A stretch of 5,697 nt of DNA from assembly GCA_016650415.1 (NCBI GenBank), contig JAENVU010000035.1:1-5697 (forward strand), given 5' to 3'. Source of the DNA: Acidimicrobiia bacterium (lineage in GTDB: Bacteria > Actinomycetota > Acidimicrobiia > IMCC26256 > JAENVU01). The notes under the pieces are model-generated. The model did not search any database. It saw only the letters and a list, made by a program, of their open reading frames with translations, and was not told the DNA's origin. Each line of letters opens with the position of its first letter. The first letter of the stretch is position 1. Shown in pieces: positions 1-5,697 of the stretch. The position numbers and the translations under genes were made by a program.

Positions 1-1023
1 ACCTGGATGTGGCGCAACCAGGACGTCTTCGAGTTCGTGAGTTGGTTGCGGACCCACAACGCGGTCCACGACCACGACCAGGACAAGGTGCGTTTCTACG
101 GGCTCGACTTGTACAGCCTCGCCGCATCGATGGAAGCCGTCATCACGTATCTCGAAGGAGTCGACCCCGCGGAAGCCCAGCGGGCCCGGGAGCGCTACGG
201 CTGCTTCGATCGCCTCGGTGGCGGTGAGGGTCAGGCCTACGGATACGCCCTGGCGCACCACGGCGCGATCCCGTGCGAGAACGAGGTCGTCGCCGAGCTG
301 ATCGCGCTTCGCGCTCGCGCCGCCGACTACCTGCGCCGCGACGGCATGGATGCCTTCGACGAACACTTCTTCGCGGAACAGAACGCGGTGCTCGTCCGCG
401 ACGCCGAGGAGTACTACCAACAGATGTACCGGGCCGAGGTGTCGTCCTGGAACCTGCGGGACCGTCACATGGCGAATACGGCCGATGCCCTCTTGGAACA
501 CCTGCACCACCACACCGCGCACCCGAAGATCGTGATCTGGGAGCACAACTCTCACGTCGGTGACGCCCGAGCGACCGGCATGGGCGCTCGCGGGGAGCTC
601 AACGTCGGCCAACTCGCCCGCCAGCGCTACGGCACGCGCGCCGCGCTCATTGGTTTCACGACCTATGACGGCACGGTCACCGCGGCACGTGATTGGGGCG
701 CGGCGACCGAACGGCGCCAGGTCAGGCCCGCCCGGGCCGACAGTTACGAAGGCCTGCTCCATGAAGTTGGTGTCGATCGGTTCTGGATCGACACCAACCA
801 CCACGACGTACGGGTCGCGCTGGAGATGCCCCGACTCGAACGGGCCATCGGCGTGATCTACCGCCCGGAGACCGAGCGCCAGAGCCACTACTTCCCATCA
901 CGATTGGCCGATCAGTTCGACGCCGTCATCCATCTCGATCGCACGCGGGCACTCGAGCCGTTGGACCCGACCCCGCTGTGGAGCGCCGGCGAACCCCCGG
1001 AGACCTATCCGACCGGTCTGTGA
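1..1023 (+). CDS. Erythromycin esterase family protein, C-terminal part (5' end outside the window)
   Basis: The frame is open to the first base (codons T-W-M-W-R-N), so the ATG at 7 is almost certainly internal; 340 residues plus TGA are visible. The family (erythromycin esterase, Pfam PF05139) includes EreA/EreB macrolide esterases and many uncharacterised hydrolases. Visible marks are WMWRN at the left edge, FYGLDLYSL (codons 91-117), SWNLRDRHMA (about 445-474) and the core motif WEHNSHVGDARA (538-573), whose histidines at 544-546 and 553-555 lie in the expected active-site region. The C-terminus, ATERQSHY-like then DQFDAVIHLD and a PETYPTGL ending, closely matches my memory of M. tuberculosis Rv2030c, a phosphoribosyltransferase-esterase fusion. 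The N-terminal part of the esterase fold, with its other conserved residues, and any fused domain lie upstream and cannot be judged. Macrolide hydrolysis is not shown: Rv2030c-type members are better known as dormancy genes. It converges on the ATPase gene. Family assignment is firm; substrate is unknown. Confidence 0.93.
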   Translation, partial: TWMWRNQDVFEFVSWLRTHNAVHDHDQDKVRFYGLDLYSLAASMEAVITYLEGVDPAEAQRARERYGCFDRLGGGEGQAYGYALAHHGAIPCENEVVAELIALRARAADYLRRDGMDAFDEHFFAEQNAVLVRDAEEYYQQMYRAEVSSWNLRDRHMANTADALLEHLHHHTAHPKIVIWEHNSHVGDARATGMGARGELNVGQLARQRYGTRAALIGFTTYDGTVTAARDWGAATERRQVRPARADSYEGLLHEVGVDRFWIDTNHHDVRVALEMPRLERAIGVIYRPETERQSHYFPSRLADQFDAVIHLDRTRALEPLDPTPLWSAGEPPETYPTGL

Positions 1024-1058
1024 ACCGAGGATTCCCCGGACTCCACCCTCGCACCCGC
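1024..1058. other. Convergent intergenic gap, no clear terminator
   Basis: These 35 bases separate the stop codons of the esterase gene (plus strand) and the ATPase gene (minus strand). There is only a weak imperfect palindrome (about 1029-1044, GGATTCCCCGGACTCC) with mismatches and almost no loop. There is no T-run on either side. I do not call an intrinsic terminator; termination may be Rho-dependent or lie inside the opposite gene's 3' end. Confidence 0.6.
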
Positions 1059-3728
1059 TCACGGAGCCCGACGACGGCGCACCAGCTTCTCGATCTCGAC
1101 CGCGACCAGCGCCGCGGTGGAGACAACGGCGACGATCGACAGCTCGAACAGACTGAGCGGCTCCGTGTCGAACACCGACCGGAACCCGGGCACGTAGATC
1201 ACGGCGAGCTGAGCCACAATGCTCAGCGCGATGGCCCCGGCGATGTAGGGATTCGATCGGATGCCGAGTTGGAACACACTCCGACGTTCCGACCGCACGG
1301 CGAAGGCGTGTCCCAACTGCAGGAACGCGACGGTGGCAAACGTCATGGTCTGCCACGGCATACCGGCGTGACGCGCGATCGCTTGCAGGGGGATGACCAC
1401 TCCCGCCATCAACGCGCCCACCCAGACTGCGTGCTGCCACAAGCCGCCCGCGAGGACGGATTCCTGTGGGTCGCGGGGACGACGTTGCATCGTGTGGGGT
1501 TCGGTCGGCTCCAGCCCGAGCGCGACCGCCGGAAGACCATCGGTCACGAGGTTGACCCAGAGGATCTGGAGCGGCAACAACGGCAGCGGCAGCCCGAGGA
1601 GCGGAGCGAGGAACATGATGAGGATCTCACCCGTGTTCGTCGTCAGTAAGTAGCGGACGAAACGTCGGATGTTGTCGTAGATCCGTCGCCCCTCTTCGAC
1701 GGCGTGGACGATCGTCGCGAAGTTGTCGTCGGCGAGGACCATGTCGGCCGCCTCCTTGCTCACCTCGGTCCCGACGAGGCCCATCGCAACCCCGATGTCG
1801 GCGGCCCGCAACGCGGGGGCATCGTTCACCCCGTCGCCGGTCATCGCGACGATGGCTCCGCTCGACCGCCACGCATTCACGATGCGCAGCTTCTGTTCCG
1901 GGTTCGTGCGGGCGAAGATCCGGACGTCGCGTACCCGCGCCGCGAACGCCGCGTCGTCGAGCGCGTCGACCTCCGCGCCGGTCATCAGCTGATCGTGATC
2001 TTCGAGCCCGAGCCGCGCTCCGATCGCGGCCGCGGTCCGCGGATGATCCCCGGTGATCATGACTGCGGCAATCCCCGCGTCCCGACACAACGCGATGGCG
2101 TCGCGAGCTTCGGGACGGGGCGGATCGGCGATCCCGACGATCCCGACCAATCGGAGTTCATGTTCCGGGTTCCCGACGTCCTCGGGATGCGCCGCGACCC
2201 GACGGTCGGCGACCGCCAGCACCCGGTAGCCATCACTCGCCCACTGCTCGGCCTCGACCTCGGCCTCGGCCAGCCGACCGACGTCATCTCGATGCAGCAG
2301 CGGCGCGATCGCGTCCAGTGCACCCTTTACCGCGACCCAGGAGCCGTCACCATCCGCGTGGATCGTGACCATGCGCCGGCGTTCCGCATCGAAGCCGATC
2401 TCCGCGCGACGCGGCAGCACCTCGTCGAGCTCCGATCGCTCGATCCCGAACTTCCCCGCCAATGCAAGAAACGCGCCCTCAGTGGGGTCGCCGGTCAGCG
2501 TCCAGGCCCCGTGGGCGTCGCGGGGAGCGTGGAGCAGCGCGTCGTTGCAGGCGGCAGCCACGCGCGCGAGCCGTTGGAGGAACGCGTCATCGGCGGGCGG
2601 CGGCCCTCCGGACACCTCACCGTATGGTTCGTAGCCGGATCCACCGACCTCATACCGACCCACCGGTGTCCAGACGCGCTCGGCGAGCATGCGATTTTCG
2701 GTCAGCGTCCCCGTCTTGTCGGTACAGATGACCGAGACCGATCCGAGGGTCTCCACCGCCGGGAGCCGCCGGATCAGTGCCGACCGATCAGCCATCCGTC
2801 GCGCACCCAGCGCCAGCGACACGGTCACCACGGCGGGAAGCCCCTCGGGGATGGCCGCGACGGCCAGGCTCACCGCGGTGAGCAGCATCGTGTCCGCGGG
2901 CTCGCCGCCGACGACGCCGACCACGAAGATCACCGCGACGACCACCATCGCGGCGAACGCGAGCTGGCGGCCCAGCACCGCGAGCCGGCGCTGCAGTGGC
3001 GTGCCCCGCGTCGCGTGCGCCTGGAGGAGCTGCGCGATCTGTCCGACCTCGGTGTTCATTCCAGTCGCGATCACGACACCCTGGGCCCGACCGTACGTGA
3101 CGCCGGTGCCCTTGAACGCCACATTGTGCCGCTCGGCCGTCATCGACACGTCCGCGTCCGGGAGGGCCTTCGCGGTCTTCGCCGACGGCTCCGACTCTCC
3201 GGTCAGCGTGGCTTCGTTGACCCGGAGCCCTTGCACCTCGATCAGTCGGACGTCGGCCGGCACCACATCACCCACCGCGAGGAGGACGACATCACCCGCG
3301 ACCACCTCCGCACTCGGGATTTCGCGCCGGACACCGGACCTGACGATCACGGCGGAGGTCGTCGTCATCCGCTTGAGCGCGGCCATCGCTTGCTCCGCGC
3401 GATGTTCCTGCAGGTAGCCGACGATCGCGTTGAGGAGCAGGATCGACGCGATCGCGACCGTGTCGATCAGGTCGCCGATGACCAGAGTCACGACGGCCGC
3501 GACACCGAGGACCACCGTCATCGTGTTCGTGAACTGTGCGAGGAAGAGGCGGAACCGGGAACGACCCGCCTGTTCGTCGAGCTCGTTCCGACCTGACGAG
3601 TGGAGTCGGGCATCGGCGTCGTCCGGCTCGAGGCCGCGCACCGCATCCGTGGCCAGCGCGGCGACGACCGCGTCGGCCTCGACCGCCCACGGTGCACTCA
3701 GCGCCGTCGGGAGTGGTGGAGTGCTCAT
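1059..3728 (-). CDS. Calcium-transporting P-type ATPase (P2A, SERCA/CtpF-like)
   Basis: A complete 889-residue pump that probably exports Ca2+ (Mn2+ possible) across the cytoplasmic membrane using ATP. Domains in order: N-terminal cation-ATPase domain (about 12-60), M1-M2 (about 69-106), actuator domain with TGES at 176-179, M3-M4 (about 254-302) with the ion-site motif IPEGLP (Glu295), then phosphorylation motif DKTGT (Asp337). The nucleotide-binding domain has KGA (468-470); hinge motifs are MITGD (557-561) and TGDGVNDAP (630-638). M5-M10 follow (about 690-880). Residues matching SERCA Ca2+ ligands are Glu295 in M4, Asn698 and Glu701 in M5, and Asn726, Thr729 and Asp730 in M6 (NLVTDGLP). 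At the SERCA Glu908 position in M8 there appears to be Gln804. The ATG at 3728 is chosen because it overlaps the antiporter stop (ATGA) and gives a normal family N-terminus, although the frame stays open further upstream. No strong Shine-Dalgarno sequence is visible, so translational coupling is likely. The P2 class is certain; the exact ion is inferred. Confidence 0.96.
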   Translation of the reverse strand: MSTPPLPTALSAPWAVEADAVVAALATDAVRGLEPDDADARLHSSGRNELDEQAGRSRFRLFLAQFTNTMTVVLGVAAVVTLVIGDLIDTVAIASILLLNAIVGYLQEHRAEQAMAALKRMTTTSAVIVRSGVRREIPSAEVVAGDVVLLAVGDVVPADVRLIEVQGLRVNEATLTGESEPSAKTAKALPDADVSMTAERHNVAFKGTGVTYGRAQGVVIATGMNTEVGQIAQLLQAHATRGTPLQRRLAVLGRQLAFAAMVVVAVIFVVGVVGGEPADTMLLTAVSLAVAAIPEGLPAVVTVSLALGARRMADRSALIRRLPAVETLGSVSVICTDKTGTLTENRMLAERVWTPVGRYEVGGSGYEPYGEVSGGPPPADDAFLQRLARVAAACNDALLHAPRDAHGAWTLTGDPTEGAFLALAGKFGIERSELDEVLPRRAEIGFDAERRRMVTIHADGDGSWVAVKGALDAIAPLLHRDDVGRLAEAEVEAEQWASDGYRVLAVADRRVAAHPEDVGNPEHELRLVGIVGIADPPRPEARDAIALCRDAGIAAVMITGDHPRTAAAIGARLGLEDHDQLMTGAEVDALDDAAFAARVRDVRIFARTNPEQKLRIVNAWRSSGAIVAMTGDGVNDAPALRAADIGVAMGLVGTEVSKEAADMVLADDNFATIVHAVEEGRRIYDNIRRFVRYLLTTNTGEILIMFLAPLLGLPLPLLPLQILWVNLVTDGLPAVALGLEPTEPHTMQRRPRDPQESVLAGGLWQHAVWVGALMAGVVIPLQAIARHAGMPWQTMTFATVAFLQLGHAFAVRSERRSVFQLGIRSNPYIAGAIALSIVAQLAVIYVPGFRSVFDTEPLSLFELSIVAVVSTAALVAVEIEKLVRRRRAP
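3725..3728 (-). promoter_or_regulatory. ATGA stop-start overlap (translational coupling)
   Basis: On the minus strand the four bases read ATGA: the ATG starts the ATPase and the TGA ends the antiporter. The bases just upstream (3729-3747) hold no good Shine-Dalgarno sequence. The ATPase is therefore probably translated by ribosomes that finish the antiporter, which would tie the amounts of the two exporters together. The overlap is seen directly; coupling is inferred. Confidence 0.75.
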
Positions 3729-4735
3729 CGGTGCACCGACCAGACGGCGAAGAGTGTCCCGAGATACACGAGCAGGACGAGGAGCGCGTCCGGTTCGAGA
3801 CGACCGATACGAGTCTCGGATCCCTGGATGATCGCCGCGAGCGCGAGCGCCATGAGGAGAACCGCGCCCACGGCACCGACGACTTGCCCCACATCGACCG
3901 CGGCCAGGACTGGGCCCCGGGTGTACGCCGCATCGACGAAGACGAGCAACGCCATGTTCAGCGCGTTGCTCCCGAACAAGTTGCCGACCGCGAGGTCCTG
4001 CGCCCCGATCCTCACCGCGGCCAAGGACGTGACCAGTTCCGGCAGTGACGTCGCGATGGCGACGAGCGCGATCCCGACAAAGGTTTCGCCCAACCCGGTC
4101 TCGACCGCGATTCCCCGCCCGGCATACGCCACGAGCGGGGCCGACACCAGGATCAGCAGCGTCGCCCCGGCGAATTTCCCGACCGATTGCCGCACCGATC
4201 CCCCGTCGTCGGGCCATTGGATGGCCTCCGGAACCACGCCGCCACCGCGCACTGCCGGCGACCGGTGCATCCAGGTCACCGCGGCGACGTAGCCGGCGGC
4301 GACCAGCACGGTGTCGATACCAATCCAGCCGATCGACCATCCCCGCGACGTGAGAATGCCCAGCGCGGCGAGCGCGGTCAGGCCGATCGCGACCGATGCC
4401 ACCCGCGCGTGCCCAAGCTCGACTCGCTGCCAGACGCGACGCCGACGGCTGAGATCCAGGATCCCGAGCACCGCCATGTTCGCCATGCTGGATCCGAAGA
4501 GGTCGCCCACGGCGAGGTTCGGGGCGTTGGCAGCCGCTGCGCCGACGTCGGTGACCAACTCCGGGAGTGAGGTCGCCAACGCGAGCAACACCACGCCCAC
4601 GACTGCTCGGCTCATGCCGGTCCGCTTCGCGATCTCGTCACCCGCGCGGGCGAGCACGACCCCACCCACTGCGAGCAGCGCGGCACTAACGCCGAACAGC
4701 GGTACCAACTGCACCAGCGTGAGCGCCCCGATCAC
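3725..4735 (-). CDS. CaCA-superfamily calcium/sodium antiporter (YrbG-like)
   Basis: A 336-residue membrane protein with two sodium/calcium exchanger domains (Pfam PF01699), expected to expel Ca2+ in exchange for Na+ or H+. The two inverted halves each carry the alpha-repeat signature. In the first, ALATSLPELVT (52-62) is followed by GDLFGSSMANM (77-87). In the second, AIATSLPELVT (226-236) is followed by GNLFGSNALNM (251-261). The conserved acidic residues are Glu59 and Glu233; the residues 27 positions later are Asn86 and Asn260. About ten hydrophobic segments are visible. An arginine-rich loop (RRRRVWQR, 97-104) and a hydrophilic linker (about 157-185) lie between the two repeats. Length is normal for the bacterial family (about 320-350). 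The start is GTG at 4735, the first start codon in frame, 28 bases after the PEP synthase stop; only a weak purine stretch (AAGAG) precedes it. Its stop overlaps the ATPase start. The family is firm; Na+ versus H+ coupling cannot be read from the sequence. Confidence 0.95.
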   Translation of the reverse strand: MIGALTLVQLVPLFGVSAALLAVGGVVLARAGDEIAKRTGMSRAVVGVVLLALATSLPELVTDVGAAAANAPNLAVGDLFGSSMANMAVLGILDLSRRRRVWQRVELGHARVASVAIGLTALAALGILTSRGWSIGWIGIDTVLVAAGYVAAVTWMHRSPAVRGGGVVPEAIQWPDDGGSVRQSVGKFAGATLLILVSAPLVAYAGRGIAVETGLGETFVGIALVAIATSLPELVTSLAAVRIGAQDLAVGNLFGSNALNMALLVFVDAAYTRGPVLAAVDVGQVVGAVGAVLLMALALAAIIQGSETRIGRLEPDALLVLLVYLGTLFAVWSVHR

Positions 4736-4763
4736 GCTCGGGGTCGACTCTTGCGGCGACGGA
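4736..4763 (-). other. Short spacer between PEP synthase and antiporter genes
   Basis: These 28 bases lie between the TGA of the PEP synthase gene (4764-4766) and the GTG start of the antiporter. There is no room for a full promoter and no hairpin with a T-run, which supports read-through from the PEP synthase gene. A weak ribosome-binding stretch AAGAG is present on the minus strand about 13 bases before the GTG. Confidence 0.55.
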
Positions 4764-5697
4764 TCACGAGTTCGAGTTGTGCTGCGCCCACCGTGTCGCG
4801 TCGAGCAGCAGTCGACGCTCCGCCGCTCCGATCGCCGCTCGGGCCGGGTCGACCGCGTCGGGGTTCACCGACACCGACGTGATCCCGAACCGCACCAGGT
4901 GCGCGGCGAACTCGGGGTTCGTCGAGGGCGCCTGGCCGCACAGCGACGACGTGATGCCCGCGCTCCGCGCCGCGCCGATGATGCGCTCGATCGCGTCGAG
5001 CACCGCAGCATCCGATTCGTCGAAGAGCTCGGAACAGATCTCAGAATCACGATCGACTCCGAGCACGAGTTGGGTCAGATCGTTGGACCCGATCGATACG
5101 CCATCGATCCCGAGTGCGACGTACTCCGGGATCCGGCTGACCACGGAAGGGACTTCTGCCATCACCCACCGGTGAAGCCCTCGGTGGTTCCCGAGCGGGC
5201 TCGCATCGACGAGTTCGAGACACGCCTCGAGCTCCCAACGGGTCCGCACGAACGGGATCATCAGATGCAGGTTGGGGGTCTCCTCGCGGACGAGCGCGAG
5301 CAGCTCCAGCTCCAGCGCGAAGAGGTCGGGTTCGCGGACGTACCGGTAACACCCGCGGTAGCCGATCATCGGGTTCGCCTCGACCGGCTCGAACTCTTCG
5401 CCACCCTTGAGCCGACGGAACTCGTTCGACTTGAAGTCCATCGTGCGGTACACGACGGGCCGGGGTGCGAACGCACGGGTGATGCGCAACAGCGACGTCG
5501 ACATCTGGTCGAGGAACTCGGAACGTCCACCACGAGCGAGCACACTACGGGGGTGCTCGCCCGCAAGGGCGTCGGCGATCATGAACTCGGCGCGCAAGAG
5601 CCCGACCCCGTCGACCGGCATGGCCGCGACTTCTTCCGCCCGCGCGGCGATGGCCAAGTTCACATAGACACGGGTTCCGAGCGACTCGGGTACTGCC
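4764..5697 (-). CDS. ppsA: Phosphoenolpyruvate synthase, C-terminal part (5' end outside the window)
   Basis: This is the PEP/pyruvate-binding TIM-barrel domain of PEP synthase (pyruvate, water dikinase), a cytosolic enzyme that converts pyruvate and ATP to PEP, AMP and phosphate for gluconeogenesis. The frame runs off the right edge; the visible 310 residues are preceded by no true start, and the GTG at 5661-5663 is internal within GTRVYVNLA. Marks in order on the minus strand: DGVGLLRAEFM (about 5612-5580), YRTMDFKSNEFRRLKGG (about 5447-5397), EPVEANPMIGYRG (about 5390-5352), the PEP-utilising signature DGVSIGSNDLTQLVLGVDR (5105-5049), and the catalytic cysteine in SLCGQAPS (codon 4938-4940). 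FKSNE and EANPMIGYRG point to PpsA and not to pyruvate phosphate dikinase. The ATP-grasp and phosphohistidine domains, roughly the first 480 of the usual 790 or so residues, must lie upstream. It is probably the first known member of the minus-strand unit. No defect is seen in the visible part. Confidence 0.95.
   Translation of the reverse strand, partial: AVPESLGTRVYVNLAIAARAEEVAAMPVDGVGLLRAEFMIADALAGEHPRSVLARGGRSEFLDQMSTSLLRITRAFAPRPVVYRTMDFKSNEFRRLKGGEEFEPVEANPMIGYRGCYRYVREPDLFALELELLALVREETPNLHLMIPFVRTRWELEACLELVDASPLGNHRGLHRWVMAEVPSVVSRIPEYVALGIDGVSIGSNDLTQLVLGVDRDSEICSELFDESDAAVLDAIERIIGAARSAGITSSLCGQAPSTNPEFAAHLVRFGITSVSVNPDAVDPARAAIGAAERRLLLDATRWAQHNSNS

Noticed and set aside
496..525. 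Histidine cluster (HLHHHTAH) in the esterase
   Set aside because: It sits in a variable loop or helix end just before the conserved beta strand; a metal-binding role is possible but nothing else in the sequence supports it.
1029..1044. Imperfect palindrome in the convergent gap as a terminator
   Set aside because: The stem has a mismatch, the loop is too short, and there is no T-run on either strand.
2247..2270. Short CTCGGC/CTCGAC hexamer run
   Set aside because: It encodes an Ala/Glu-rich helix (AEAEVEAE) in the ATPase nucleotide-binding domain; ordinary codon repetition, not a separate repeat element.
1704..3596. Long plus-strand open frame of 630 codons opposite the ATPase gene
   Set aside because: It is an antisense shadow of the ATPase gene caused by high G+C codon use; its translation is Arg/Asp/His-rich, with no recognisable domain, whereas the minus strand has every P-type ATPase motif.
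3729..4340. N-terminal extension of the ATPase frame by 204 codons
   Set aside because: The frame is open but lies entirely over the antiporter gene, the translation is Arg/Gly-rich without family similarity, and the ATG at 3728 gives the normal ATPase N-terminus.
5149..5162. GGGACTTCTGCCAT, similar to the left half of a DosR box
   Set aside because: It lies inside the PEP synthase coding sequence, over conserved residues (MAEVPS), and the right half does not match; probably chance.

Overview
The window is G+C-rich (clearly above 60% by eye), densely coded DNA. Third codon positions are mostly G or C, and long antisense open frames run behind the real genes. The proteins look actinobacterial. 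The first is very like the C-terminal part of the mycobacterial erythromycin-esterase-family protein Rv2030c, judged from memory of that sequence. A species cannot be named; a non-model actinobacterium is the best inference.

Layout: (1) 1-1023, plus strand, an erythromycin esterase family protein whose N-terminus lies outside the window. (2) 1024-1058, a 35-bp convergent gap with no clear terminator. (3) 1059-3728, minus strand, a complete 889-residue P-type ATPase of the Ca2+ (P2A/SERCA-like) group. (4) 3725-4735, minus strand, a complete 336-residue Ca2+/Na+ (or H+) antiporter of the CaCA superfamily, whose stop codon overlaps the ATPase start by 4 bp (ATGA). (5) 4764-5697, minus strand, the C-terminal 310 residues of a phosphoenolpyruvate synthase (PpsA), continuing past the window edge. 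No RNA genes, mobile elements, CRISPR arrays or long repeats were seen, and no gene-free stretch exceeds 35 bases.

The three minus-strand genes probably form one transcription unit read PEP synthase -> antiporter -> ATPase. The antiporter and ATPase make a two-part export system for Ca2+ or a similar divalent cation: a high-capacity exchanger driven by the ion gradient and an ATP-driven pump. In Mycobacterium tuberculosis, homologues of the esterase (Rv2030c) and of a related P-type ATPase (CtpF, Rv1997) belong to the DosR dormancy/hypoxia regulon. This cluster may therefore be a stress or low-oxygen island in another actinobacterium. That reading is an inference from homology and gene order; no DosR-type operator was found inside the window.
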